Shown here piece after piece: positions 1-7,502 of a stretch of 9,050 nucleotides of DNA (the stretch's first letter is position 1; each line of letters begins with the position of its first letter). A program made the translations under genes and the position numbers. This DNA comes from Deinococcus fonticola. Its GTDB lineage: Bacteria; Deinococcota; Deinococci; Deinococcales; Deinococcaceae. The stretch is taken from contig NZ_SMMH01000063.1 in the NCBI RefSeq assembly GCF_004634215.1, forward strand, positions 1-9,050. The letters run 5' to 3'. The notes under the pieces are model-generated. The model had not been told where the DNA came from. It searched no databases and worked only from the letters and a program-made list of their open reading frames with translations.

Positions 1-43
1 GCAGTTTGATGATCTGGTCTTCGGTAAACTGACGGATTTTCAT
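1..43 (-). CDS. IS3-family transposase OrfA, N-terminal fragment (cut by window edge)
   Basis: Fourteen codons are visible, starting at the ATG whose complement is CAT at 41-43. They read MKIRQFTEDQIIKL. This matches the way IS3-family OrfA proteins begin, with a (K/R)xFT(E/D)(E/D)QII stretch leading into a helix-turn-helix that binds the element's ends. In this family the OrfB integrase (DDE) follows by a -1 frameshift, but none of it is in the window. The gene reads away from the IS tip at 122, as expected for the left end. The fragment is too short to name a group with certainty. Confidence 0.7.
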   Translation of the reverse strand, partial: MKIRQFTEDQIIKL

Positions 44-122
44 GACTGGGCCTCGCTTTCCAGCTTAGGGCTGGGTTCGAGCCTTTGTCTCTAGGGACTC
101 ACCGTCCAGTTTCTGGGGAGCA
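1..122 (-). mobile_element. IS3-family insertion sequence, left end (partial)
   Basis: This is the left end of an insertion sequence that runs off the window at base 1 and reads on the minus strand. Its tip at 122 reads, on the minus strand, TGCTCCCCAGAAACTGGACG, which starts with the 5'-TG usual for IS3-family ends and resembles the CCCAGAAACTGGAC-type tips of IS407-like members. A transposase OrfA start lies 79 bases inside the tip, a normal distance. The tnpB reading frame stops being TnpB-like exactly at this tip, which fixes the junction. A 3-4 bp target duplication would be expected, but the far end is not in view. The family call comes from the tip and the OrfA start only. Confidence 0.75.
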
Positions 123-1139
123 CTCCACTTCGCCGTTGCCGTTTACAAGAATTCCGACGTCAATCTTGCTGCGTTGACCGATGCGACCGGTGACATTGCA
201 CAGTCGGCTGGTGAGGTCACTCGGTACCTCGACATACTCAATTTGGTGCATCTGCAGACGGCGTGGCAACCAGACTTTCAGGAAATCCCGCAGCCCAAGT
301 TCGCGTGCCCGGCGGGTGAAGAGAGGGCACATCGCAGCGCCGAAGTTGAGCTTTTCGTACCCCACGAGGCTTGCTCCACTGATGATCAGGTCGAGCATGC
401 GGGCAAGTTCCTCACGGGCTGCGGCGTGCTGAAGCATGACGCAGGTGCGCTGCATTCCCTGCCACAGGTCGGGACGGTTTGGGAGGTAGCGCTTGAGATC
501 GGACTGGGTAACTTGCAGGTCGGTGATCCCTGCGGCGTGGTGCTGCAGACTCTCTTTGTGCACGGCGACAGCCAGTGTTCTCAGGCCAATATCGATCCCC
601 ACCACTGCCTGTTTGATGTGGTACCGCACTGGTGGTGGTGGCACCTCGAATGCGAGACAGAGGAACCAGCCGGTAGGACTTTTGATCAGTCGAGTGTTCC
701 CAGGTAACCAGGTCGCCGCGTGGCTTGGCCGAGTCGGCAGGAGGTGTGCTTCGTTGTCGATCTGCGCTGGAACCTGTAGCGTTTCGGCCAGGTTGCTCAG
801 CCATTTTTCCCTAGCATTGGAGTCCATCCGAGTCGTCAATGGTGGCAGCAGGTGCGCCAGCTTGTGCTGCCGGAAGCCGGGAGACTTGAGTAAAAGACCG
901 GCGTATTCTTCCGGAGGTAGAGCATAGGTTTGGCAGTCGATGATGGTTTCACCGATGGCAAAGTGGAGGTCGCTTCGGGCGGTCAAGCGATCTTGCAGTT
1001 CAGGTTTTGGTCGGTAGATGGTGCCGTTCGCCCCATGAATTTTCTCGGTTGGGCATGGAAGCAGATCCCCTCGGTTGATCAGAGTGGAGAGGGCGGAGTC
1101 GGCATCACGTAGGATGCGCAGGTTGTAAGTGATGTGCAT
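99..1139 (-). pseudogene. tnpB: TnpB RNA-guided nuclease of an IS200/IS605-type element, 3' end cut off by an IS
   Basis: TnpB proteins are RuvC-like nucleases guided by an RNA made from the 3' end of their own element. The RuvC-I motif is visible around residues 180-191 (GIDIGLRTLAV, D183), as is RuvC-II (YEKLNF, E262). A zinc-finger start lies near 310-317 (TSRLCNVTG), but the second Cys of the usual CxxC is Thr. Genuine TnpB sequence ends at about E339. The last seven codons (CSPETGR and stop) are translated from the IS3 tip at 99-122. The second half of the zinc finger, the RuvC-III aspartate and the element's right end, where the guide RNA would lie, are therefore missing. The product is expected to be inactive as a nuclease. 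No tnpA is adjacent. The ATG at 1139 begins MHITYNLR, a plausible TnpB start. The bent zinc finger could mean decay began before the IS arrived. Confidence 0.85.
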
Positions 1140-1319
1140 TTTTCTGAAACCTCGTATGGAATTGATCGCTTTGCGAGCGATGACGCTTCACTCACCCGGA
1201 CTGCGTCCGGGTGAAGAGGTGTTAAAAAAAGGAACGGACTTCTATCAATTCGGCAGGCTGCGGGGCTGTCAACTCAACAAAATTTGTGACAACTTGTTGC
1301 CCTTCTGCGGTGAAAGGTA
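1140..1319. other. Gap between divergent tnpB and helicase genes, with two hairpins
   Basis: No gene is seen here. Two perfect small hairpins lie 5' of tnpB: ATCGCT/AGCGAT (1165-1170 with 1176-1181, loop TTGCG) and CACCCGGAC/GTCCGGGTG (1193-1201 with 1205-1213, loop TGC). The second is followed by a run of A at 1224-1230. Subterminal hairpins are what TnpA recognises at IS200/IS605 ends, so these may mark the left end of the tnpB element. On the minus strand the second hairpin is preceded by T residues rather than followed by them, so it is not a terminator for anything reading that way. Read rightward it would be a stem followed by GTTAAAAAAA, which is not a T-run. I see no convincing promoter for the helicase gene in this gap. 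Confidence 0.4.
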
Positions 1320-4262
1320 GTGGTCATTTCGCCACCTCAAACTGCCTTTGCGTCCTCTGGTCTGATCAAAGCGCGGCATAATTCGGGCATCGTGTCGACC
1401 CCTTTTCACACCCAGTATTTCGCCCATGAACTGACCCGGCGGCGCGGTTCGGACGAGGATGACAAGTTCGCTGGAGCACTCATTGACGCTCAAGTCGATC
1501 TGAACCCGCACCAGGTTCAAGCAGCATTGTTCGCCTTCAGTGATCCCCTTTCGGGCGGTGCGATCCTTGCGGACGAGGTCGGTCTTGGGAAAACAATCGA
1601 GGCTGGTTTGGTGATCTCGCAGAAGTGGGCCGAGCACAAACGGCGCATTTTGATCATTACTCCGGCCAACCTTCGCAAGCAGTGGGCGCAAGAACTTGAG
1701 GAGAAATTTTTCCTCCCGGTTCAGATTCTGGAGACGGCGACCTTCAACAGCGCCGTGAAGTCAGGGCAGCCAAACCCGTTCGATGTCCCCAGGGTCACCA
1801 TCTGTTCGTACCATTTCGCAGCAAGGAGAAAAGACCTTCTGAAACTGACCGGGTGGGATCTGGTGGTCATGGATGAAGCCCATCGCCTGCGCAATGTGTA
1901 CCGCACCTCCAACATCATCGGGAACACTTTGAAGGACGCCCTGAGTCCGTACCCCAAGCTGCTGTTGACGGCCACGCCCCTCCAGAACTCACTGCTGGAA
2001 CTGTACGGACTGGTGAGTCTGATTGACGAGAAGGTGTTCGGTGACGTTGCCAGTTTCAGGGAGCAGTACAGCAATCTGAACAACCCGGCGGTGTTCCAGA
2101 ACCTCAAGGGCCGCCTTGCCCCCCTGTGCCACCGCACGCTTCGCAAGCAGGTCACCCAGTACGTGAACTACACCAAGCGTCATGTTCTGGTCGAGGAGTT
2201 CATGCCCCACCGCGACGAACAGACCCTGTACAATCAGGTCAGTGAGTTCCTGCAACGCGATACACTGGCGTCCCTGCCGAACAGTCAGCGCACCCTGATC
2301 ACGTTGATCCTCCGCAAGCTGCTGGCTTCCAGTTCGTATGCCATTGCCGGGGCGCTGGGCAGCATCCGTGACCGGGTTCAGAAGGAACTGAAACGCGGGA
2401 CACCCAGTTCCCCTGAAGATGATCTGGCCGAGGACTACGAAGCCCTTGACGAAACCGCCGAAGAGTGGCCCGATGATCAGGAACCCCTGACCGAAGCCCA
2501 GCGTGCCCTGATGACCGAGGAGGTCGCGGAACTGGGCGGCCTGCTGGCCCGCGCCCAGAACATCCGTCAGAACGCCAAGGGGGAAGCCCTGCTGCACGGG
2601 TTGCAGAGGGCCTTCGAGGCCGCTGAGAGGCAGGGGGCGCAGCGGAAGGCCATCATCTTCACCGAGTCCCGAAAGACGCAGGATTACCTGCTGAAGTTGC
2701 TGGAAGACAACGGGTACGCCGGGAAAGTGGTGCTGTTCAACGGCACCAACAACGACGAACGCAGCAAGAAGATCTACCAGCAGTGGCTGGCAAGCAACAA
2801 GGGAACAGACAAGGTATCCGGCTCGAAAACCGCAGACATGAGAAGCGCCCTGGTCGAAGAGTTTCGTGACCGCGCTGAGATCATGATCGCCACCGAGGCC
2901 GGGGCGGAAGGAATCAACCTGCAATTCTGCGCCCTGGTCGTGAACTACGACCTGCCGTGGAATCCGCAGCGCATAGAGCAGCGCATTGGCCGCAGCCACC
3001 GCTACGGGCAGAAACATGATGTGGTGGTGTTGAACTTCCTGAACAAGGGCAACGAGGCCGACCAGCGAGTGTACGAACTGCTCAGTGAAAAATTCAAGTT
3101 GTTCGAGGGTGTGTTCGGCAGCAGCGACGAAGTCATCGGTGCAATCGGCAGCGGCGTGGACTTCGAAAAACGCGTCGCGGACATCTACCAGAAGTGCCGC
3201 ACCCCGCAGGAGATCAAAGCCGCCTTCGATACCCTGCAAGCCTCGCTGAGTGAAGAAATCAGCGACGCCATGACCCGCACCCGCGCCCAGTTGCTGGAGA
3301 ACTTCGACGAGGAAGTGCGCGAGAAACTCAAAGTGCGTCAGGCAGGGACGCAGGAACAACTGGGCCGCTTTACCCGCCTGCTGATGAACCTCACCCGCAC
3401 GGAACTGGGAGACCGGGCCAGCTTCACTTCGGAACGCCGCTTCACCCTGCACCAACCCCCACGGGATGACGTGGCCCCCGGTCAGTACGCCATTCCCACC
3501 CGTGACGAAAAGCTGCGCGAGGAGGCAGGTGAGGTGTCCGAGCACCGTTACCGGCTGGGGCATCCCCTGGCACAGCATCTGGTCGAGCAGGCCAAAACCC
3601 GCGACCTCTCGCAGGTGCAACACCTGCACTTCGACTACGCCGCCCACATGGCCGCCGGGAAAGGGCAGATCGGCGCACTGCGCGACCGGGTGGGATCGGA
3701 GGGCTGGTTGACCCTCTCGCTGTACACCGTGACCTCGCTGGGCCAGACCGAGGAACACCTGCTGTGGAGTACCTTCACAGACGACGGCGACATCATCGAC
3801 CCGGACATCGCCCAGAAATTCTTTGAAGTGCAGGCCAGTGTGGAACCCACCGACCTGGCACCACCCACGGCCCTGAACGACCTTCAGGACAACGCTCGCA
3901 ACCAGCGCAAGGAGGCCATCAACACCCGCAACCTGAAAGCCTTCGAGGACGCCGCCGCCCGGATCGACGCCTGGTCAGAAGACCTGAAAGTCGGGCTGGA
4001 GCGCGACATCAAGGAACTGGACAGGTTGATCAAGGAAGCCCGCCGCGCCGCCACCACCGCCCCCACCCTGCAAGCCAAACTGGACGGGCAGCGGCAGGTG
4101 CAGGAACTGGAGAAGAAACGCACCCATAAACGCCGCAGCCTGTTCGACGAACAAGATCGGATCGACGAAAAAAGACAGGAACTGATCGACCAGTTGGCCA
4201 GAAAATTGGAAGAAGAGGAAAGTTTGACGCCCCTATTCACCGTGCGCTGGAGCCTGAAATGA
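1320..4262 (+). CDS. SNF2-family (RapA/HepA-like) helicase of a defence operon
   Basis: This 980-aa superfamily 2 ATPase would translocate on double-stranded DNA. The N-terminal lobe carries motif I DEVGLGKT (85-92), the DEAH box (185-188, VVMDEAHR) and motif III LLTATP (215-220). The C-terminal lobe carries motif V ATEAGAEGINLQ (524-535) and motif VI QRIGRSHRYGQ (554-564). A charged segment (about 360-400) separates the lobes. Residues about 860-965 are rich in K, E, R and L, with a likely coiled coil. No nuclease motif was recognised. RapA-like enzymes free stalled RNA polymerase, but stand-alone SNF2 proteins of this type also occur in defence loci such as DISARM (DrmD), and the neighbours favour defence. 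The start is uncertain. GTG 1320 has GAAAGG only two or three bases upstream. GTG 1392 would give STPFHTQYFAHELTR right after the start, where I believe homologues begin. The gene overlaps the next one by four bases (ATGA). Confidence 0.88.
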   Translation: MVISPPQTAFASSGLIKARHNSGIVSTPFHTQYFAHELTRRRGSDEDDKFAGALIDAQVDLNPHQVQAALFAFSDPLSGGAILADEVGLGKTIEAGLVISQKWAEHKRRILIITPANLRKQWAQELEEKFFLPVQILETATFNSAVKSGQPNPFDVPRVTICSYHFAARRKDLLKLTGWDLVVMDEAHRLRNVYRTSNIIGNTLKDALSPYPKLLLTATPLQNSLLELYGLVSLIDEKVFGDVASFREQYSNLNNPAVFQNLKGRLAPLCHRTLRKQVTQYVNYTKRHVLVEEFMPHRDEQTLYNQVSEFLQRDTLASLPNSQRTLITLILRKLLASSSYAIAGALGSIRDRVQKELKRGTPSSPEDDLAEDYEALDETAEEWPDDQEPLTEAQRALMTEEVAELGGLLARAQNIRQNAKGEALLHGLQRAFEAAERQGAQRKAIIFTESRKTQDYLLKLLEDNGYAGKVVLFNGTNNDERSKKIYQQWLASNKGTDKVSGSKTADMRSALVEEFRDRAEIMIATEAGAEGINLQFCALVVNYDLPWNPQRIEQRIGRSHRYGQKHDVVVLNFLNKGNEADQRVYELLSEKFKLFEGVFGSSDEVIGAIGSGVDFEKRVADIYQKCRTPQEIKAAFDTLQASLSEEISDAMTRTRAQLLENFDEEVREKLKVRQAGTQEQLGRFTRLLMNLTRTELGDRASFTSERRFTLHQPPRDDVAPGQYAIPTRDEKLREEAGEVSEHRYRLGHPLAQHLVEQAKTRDLSQVQHLHFDYAAHMAAGKGQIGALRDRVGSEGWLTLSLYTVTSLGQTEEHLLWSTFTDDGDIIDPDIAQKFFEVQASVEPTDLAPPTALNDLQDNARNQRKEAINTRNLKAFEDAAARIDAWSEDLKVGLERDIKELDRLIKEARRAATTAPTLQAKLDGQRQVQELEKKRTHKRRSLFDEQDRIDEKRQELIDQLARKLEEEESLTPLFTVRWSLK

Positions 4263-4489
4263 CTGACCCTGAGCAGACCGTCCCCTCCAAACCTTCACCT
4301 GATCAGCAACTGGCCACCCTGATCCGGCAGCGATTTCAGGCTGCGGGCTACCTGCGGGAACAGGATTTACCCCGCCTTGAATTGGGCCTGGTCACGGGTG
4401 ACCTGGAGGTGGAACAGTGGATTTTACTGACTGAGAATGCACTTACGCCTCAGGGATCCGAGCATGAACAGTACGGTGGGGAAGAGTAA
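4259..4489 (+). CDS. Small acidic protein of unknown function between helicase and ATPase
   Basis: I do not recognise this 76-aa protein. It has no signal peptide, membrane segment or cysteine pair. It contains a helix-prone middle (QQLATLIRQRFQAAGYLRE, about 17-35) and an acidic, leucine-rich second half (LPRLELGLVTGDLEVEQWI, about 37-55), which looks like a small protein-binding fold. The ATG overlaps the helicase stop (ATGA, 4259-4262) and has GGAG at 4249-4252, six bases upstream. Its TAA overlaps the ATG of the ATPase (TAATG). This double coupling argues that it is a real gene, made in step with its neighbours. It may be a subunit or adaptor joining the helicase to the ATPase, but that is inference from position only. 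Confidence 0.7.
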   Translation: MTDPEQTVPSKPSPDQQLATLIRQRFQAAGYLREQDLPRLELGLVTGDLEVEQWILLTENALTPQGSEHEQYGGEE

Positions 4490-6708
4490 TGCCAGTGGTG
4501 CGCCGCATTGCCATGCAGAACTTCCGTGGTTCCGCTCACCGCAGCATGATTGAATTTGACGCTCAGCGGCCCATTGCCCTGATTTTTGGCGAAAACGGAA
4601 CAGGAAAATCGACCATCGTGGACGCCCTGGACATGGTGTGCAACGCCCTGCCCGGTTCGATTGCCGAACGAAGTGGCACCTCCGCGCAAAAGCATTTACC
4701 AGCCATTGGCTCAGCACCCGCACAGGTCGAGGTGGAAATCGAGTTCGGGAATGGGGACATCTGGACGGGAAGGCTGACCGATGGCGGGAAGGTTCGTGTG
4801 GCCGGGCCGAGCGCCAGCCCCACCGTCTGCATCTTGCGTCGGCGTTCCCTGCTGAAGTTGACCGAGAGTGCCCCTTCCGAACGATATGGACAACTGAAAC
4901 GCCTGATCGATGTCGAGAATGTCGAAAAAGCCGAAAAACGCCTCGCCGACGCGCTGAATCAGACGAACACGAAATTGAACGAGACCGCTCAGAGACTTCT
5001 ACAGGAGCAGGAGCGACTAAAGACCTTCCGTTGCGGCGCAGGTGCCCCCGACACCAACCTGCTGACCTGGGCCAAAGCTCAAGCCGCCATCCCCCGCGAT
5101 GACGTTCAGTCGCGTGTAGGAGAATTGGAACAGTGCCTCGACATCCTTCGGCAACTGCTTCATTCCGAAACCAACGCCGAACAGGCCAAGTCCATGCACG
5201 AGCAGGCCCAGCAAAACCTTCAAAAACTGGAAGAAACCATGGGCAGCAGTACACAGGAACTTGAAACGTCCCTCGTCTCGCTGCTCGAACACGCTGGGCA
5301 ACACTTGACACGAACGGCAGCCGTCACGGACGACACATGCCCCCTGTGCCAGCAAGCTGTGTCCACCCCGGAGCTTCAGGCCCAGATCGCCCAACGCCTC
5401 CGACTGGCCGAACAGGTTCGAATCCAGAATCAAGAAAGGCATGCCGCGCAGGAAGCAGTTCACCAAGCCGCCACCAGACTGGGCATCCGCCAACAGGAAT
5501 ACCAGCAGGCCCGTCTGCAATTTGCCGGAACCGGTCAGGATGAGCCAAGTGTGGCCCTACTTCATCATTGGAAGGCCGAACTGGCAGGCCTTCGCACCAC
5601 CCTGGAAGACCAACGGGGCATTTGCGCCAGCTTGCACGCCCACGAGGAAGCGGAGGCACGAGGTCAGGAACTGCAACGCCTGAAAGAGCGTCTGGAAGCC
5701 ATGCTGCACACCATGCGCGACACGCGCCGCACTTTCGTACAGGGCATTTTCGATGCGGTGGCTGCCGAAGCCCAGCGCCTCTATCAGGTCGTTCACCCCC
5801 GCGAACCCCTGGGCCTGCGGGGTCTGCAAATCGATCCCGAACGCCGCGCCAGCCTGCACCAGGTGGCCACCTTTCACGGCCACGACGACATCCTACCGCA
5901 GGGTTTTTACAGTGAGGCGCACCTGGACACCCTTGGATTCTGCTTCTGGCTGGCCGTCGTCAAGTACACCACTCCGAACGCCATTATCGTACTTGACGAT
6001 GTATTCACCAGCGTAGACGCCGCCCACCTGAGCCGCATCGACGATCTGCTGAGGACTGAAGTGCGAACCCGCCGAACCCCCCAGGCAGCCTTTCCTCAGA
6101 TCATTGTCGTCACGCATTACCGTGGCTGGCTGGATCGCTTACGGAACGAAACGCCGGACAGCATCGAGGTCAAGGAACTCCTGAAATGGACGCTGGAACA
6201 CGGCATTCAGGTACATAACACCCTGCCTCACACTGCCGAGTTGAAAGGCAAGCTTCAAACGCCACACCTGGAAAGAGATACGGTGGCCAGCAAGTCCGGC
6301 GTCATGCTTGAACGCCTGCTGGATGACTTGACCATGACCCTGCAACTGGACTTCCCACGTGTGCCACGCGGTGAGTACACCCTTGACCCCCTGCTGAGAA
6401 GCGCCAGCAAGGCTGCCCGTAGGTTCGTGACTCAACCCCCAGTTCCTGCCGCGCCGCAGGCATGGCAACCCGTCCTTGACCGTCTGAACAGCATGGTCTT
6501 CATCCGTAATCAGGTGGGGGCGCACTTCAGCCTCGGGGCATTAGACATTACTGATGATGACGTGCGTGAACTGGCCGAAATGACCCTGGCCCTCGCCAAC
6601 CGTATGACCTGCCCCGTGTGTGGTGGCCGCACTTACCGTAAGAAATACGAAGATGGCAGTTACTCCTGTGGTGGGTTATGTGGGCAAACTCGCATATGGA
6701 CGTCGTAA
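4489..6708 (+). CDS. SMC/RecF-like ATPase with zinc hook, HEPN-like motif and C-terminal zinc ribbon
   Basis: This 739-aa ABC-type ATPase has its N- and C-halves joined by a coiled coil. Walker A is GENGTGKST (34-42). Coiled-coil arms (about 140-275 and 295-415) flank a zinc-hook CPLC (C284, C287). The signature position holds YSEAHLDTLGF (474-484) instead of LSGGQ. Walker B is IIVLDD (499-504) and the switch histidine is H543 (IVVTHYRGW). After the head comes a helical C-terminal region with RNQVGAH (R673-H679), fitting the RNxxxxH pattern of HEPN ribonucleases, then a zinc ribbon (C708, C711, C727, C731). The layout recalls RloC and PrrC, where an ABC ATPase controls a C-terminal HEPN anticodon nuclease near restriction genes. 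Homology to them is not shown. The start is supported by GGGGA at 4478-4482 and by overlap with the previous stop. A role as a sensor-effector in defence is inferred. Confidence 0.85.
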   Translation: MPVVRRIAMQNFRGSAHRSMIEFDAQRPIALIFGENGTGKSTIVDALDMVCNALPGSIAERSGTSAQKHLPAIGSAPAQVEVEIEFGNGDIWTGRLTDGGKVRVAGPSASPTVCILRRRSLLKLTESAPSERYGQLKRLIDVENVEKAEKRLADALNQTNTKLNETAQRLLQEQERLKTFRCGAGAPDTNLLTWAKAQAAIPRDDVQSRVGELEQCLDILRQLLHSETNAEQAKSMHEQAQQNLQKLEETMGSSTQELETSLVSLLEHAGQHLTRTAAVTDDTCPLCQQAVSTPELQAQIAQRLRLAEQVRIQNQERHAAQEAVHQAATRLGIRQQEYQQARLQFAGTGQDEPSVALLHHWKAELAGLRTTLEDQRGICASLHAHEEAEARGQELQRLKERLEAMLHTMRDTRRTFVQGIFDAVAAEAQRLYQVVHPREPLGLRGLQIDPERRASLHQVATFHGHDDILPQGFYSEAHLDTLGFCFWLAVVKYTTPNAIIVLDDVFTSVDAAHLSRIDDLLRTEVRTRRTPQAAFPQIIVVTHYRGWLDRLRNETPDSIEVKELLKWTLEHGIQVHNTLPHTAELKGKLQTPHLERDTVASKSGVMLERLLDDLTMTLQLDFPRVPRGEYTLDPLLRSASKAARRFVTQPPVPAAPQAWQPVLDRLNSMVFIRNQVGAHFSLGALDITDDDVRELAEMTLALANRMTCPVCGGRTYRKKYEDGSYSCGGLCGQTRIWTS

Positions 6709-6711
6709 CCC

Positions 6712-6894
6712 ACTCACCAATCTTTCCTGCCTCAGTAGTAATCTTTCTCAATGAAGGCGACTTACTGGACTCTGGCACAAACCCTGCAAAGGCGCGGGAT
6801 CACCACCCACGCCCTCATCAAGGCCAACGGCCTGTCCAAGGGAACGGTCTACGACATCGTGAACGGCAAAAGTCGGGGCATCACCCTTGAAACC
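6712..6894 (+). repeat. Direct repeat copy 1 (promoter plus 5' part of HTH antitoxin gene)
   Basis: This segment matches 7503-7685 at a constant offset of 791 bases, with no gaps from the ATG on. I count 7 mismatches in the 144 bases from ATG 6751 to 6894, about 95% identity. Similarity is lower but clear in the roughly 40 bases upstream. Homology stops abruptly after the codons for LET at 6894. The segment in between (6895-7502) holds a different gene. The arrangement suggests a duplication tied to gain of that gene. Recombination between the copies would delete it and leave one intact antitoxin gene. Confidence 0.88.
6736..6744 (+). promoter_or_regulatory. Decayed leaderless promoter of antitoxin copy 1
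   Basis: TAATCT at 6739-6744 lies six bases before ATG 6751, as in the two intact promoters downstream. The extended -10 dinucleotide TG found in those two is TA here (6736-6737), so activity may be lower. No -35 box is clear. Confidence 0.4.
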
Positions 6895-6918
6895 AATGCA
6901 CAGAGTGAGTTGCCTTAG
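6751..6918 (+). pseudogene. Truncated HTH antitoxin copy (55 aa)
   Basis: This short frame starts MKATYWTLAQTLQRRG and is nearly the same as the first 48 residues of the intact antitoxin at 7542, including the whole likely helix-turn-helix (LIKANGLSKGTVYDIVNGK, about 22-40). After LET it runs into unrelated sequence (NAQSELP, then stop). The C-terminal part, which in the full protein should bind the toxin, is missing. If made, it might still contact antitoxin operator DNA or pair with the full antitoxin, and so act as a mini-regulator, but it should not neutralise toxin. Its promoter has lost the TG of the extended -10. I treat it as a remnant, while noting that its reading frame is undamaged. 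Confidence 0.75.
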
Positions 6919-6935
6919 AAACAAAAACTTTAGCT

Positions 6936-7004
6936 GAATCGCAGCATATGTAGCCCCTGACAGATCAATCGACATGGTCGAGCAAGAAATTGGCGCTACG
7001 ATTC
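6936..7004. repeat. Weak inverted repeat in the gap before the 136-aa gene
   Basis: GAATCGCAGC at 6936-6945 pairs with GCTACGATTC at 6995-7004, with nine of ten positions complementary and about 49 bases between. It lies between the broken antitoxin copy and the promoter at 7049. It may be a folded 3' end or the scar of an inserted unit. No other feature is seen in the 145-base gap. The match is short enough to be chance. Confidence 0.25.
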
Positions 7005-7048
7005 AAATCAGTCTCATGTGATTTCAGCGGGTTTTTCGGTCTAGGCTT

Positions 7049-7057
7049 TGTTAATCT
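7049..7057 (+). promoter_or_regulatory. Extended -10 leaderless promoter of the 136-aa gene
   Basis: TG at 7049-7050, one base, then TAATCT at 7052-7057, ending six bases before ATG 7064. This is the same box and spacing as at 7527-7535. Transcription would begin at or next to the start codon, giving a leaderless mRNA as is common in Deinococcus. No -35 box is evident, which fits an extended -10 promoter. Confidence 0.55.
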
Positions 7058-7063
7058 GCCCCT

Positions 7064-7474
7064 ATGCAAGGGCATTACATGATGTACCACAACCCCGAAA
7101 GGATGGAGGAAGACTGTGAGGAAGCCCAGATGTATGAAAGGGTGGCCACAGCCAAACAGGGCATAGCTAACCAACTGGCCGCTGAGAACGGCATCATCTG
7201 GTGTGTTGGTCGCAAGTGGGATGATGACGCTTTTTACCTTTACCAGCGCATCGACGGAGCCTATCCCGAACCTGGGGACGCCGAGTTTCCAGTTCACCTC
7301 GTGGGCACGCCACTCTTTGAAGAGGGTGAAATGGTTGATATCTCCGAAAAACCCTACTTCAAGGATGTCTTCAAGCTTCTGCGCTTTGGAGTTCAGCCTA
7401 TTGACAGTCAGGCTGTCATTGACGGCTTTCAGGATGAGTTTGTGAAGTTAGTGCGTGCACGCCGAAAACCCTGA
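7064..7474 (+). CDS. 136-aa protein of unknown function lying between the two repeats
   Basis: I do not recognise this protein. It is soluble and rather acidic, with no signal peptide or membrane segment. Its aromatic-rich middle (IIWCVGRKWDDDAFYLYQR, about 45-63) looks like a beta-rich core, and its end is helical and basic (FVKLVRARRKP). Start choice: ATG 7064 sits six bases after a TAATCT box, the leaderless arrangement seen at both antitoxin copies. ATG 7079 has AAGGG at 7068-7072 six bases before it, so either or both may be used. The gene has its own promoter, is not coupled to its neighbours, and is flanked by a 183-base direct repeat, so it appears to be an acquired or removable cargo gene. 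Position beside a toxin-antitoxin pair suggests a defence or stability role, which is inference only. Confidence 0.65.
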   Translation: MQGHYMMYHNPERMEEDCEEAQMYERVATAKQGIANQLAAENGIIWCVGRKWDDDAFYLYQRIDGAYPEPGDAEFPVHLVGTPLFEEGEMVDISEKPYFKDVFKLLRFGVQPIDSQAVIDGFQDEFVKLVRARRKP

Positions 7475-7502
7475 TGTTCACCAACCGGTAGCCAGCTATT
7501 AC

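Noticed and set aside
174..707. Plus-strand open frame over tnpB
   Set aside because: The RuvC motifs are read on the minus strand, and the plus frame gives no recognisable protein.
1193..1230. Rho-independent terminator
   Set aside because: The stem is strong, but the run next to it is A on the plus strand at the right side. In neither direction is the stem followed directly by T residues.
1989..3758. Long minus-strand open frame (589 codons) across the helicase gene
   Set aside because: It lies wholly antisense to a gene with complete SNF2 motifs, and its translation shows no known motif. Open antisense frames are common in GC-rich genes.
4424..5311. Minus-strand open frame (295 codons) opposite the ATPase start
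   Set aside because: Arg- and Ser-rich shadow of the ATPase gene with no motif, promoter or coupling.
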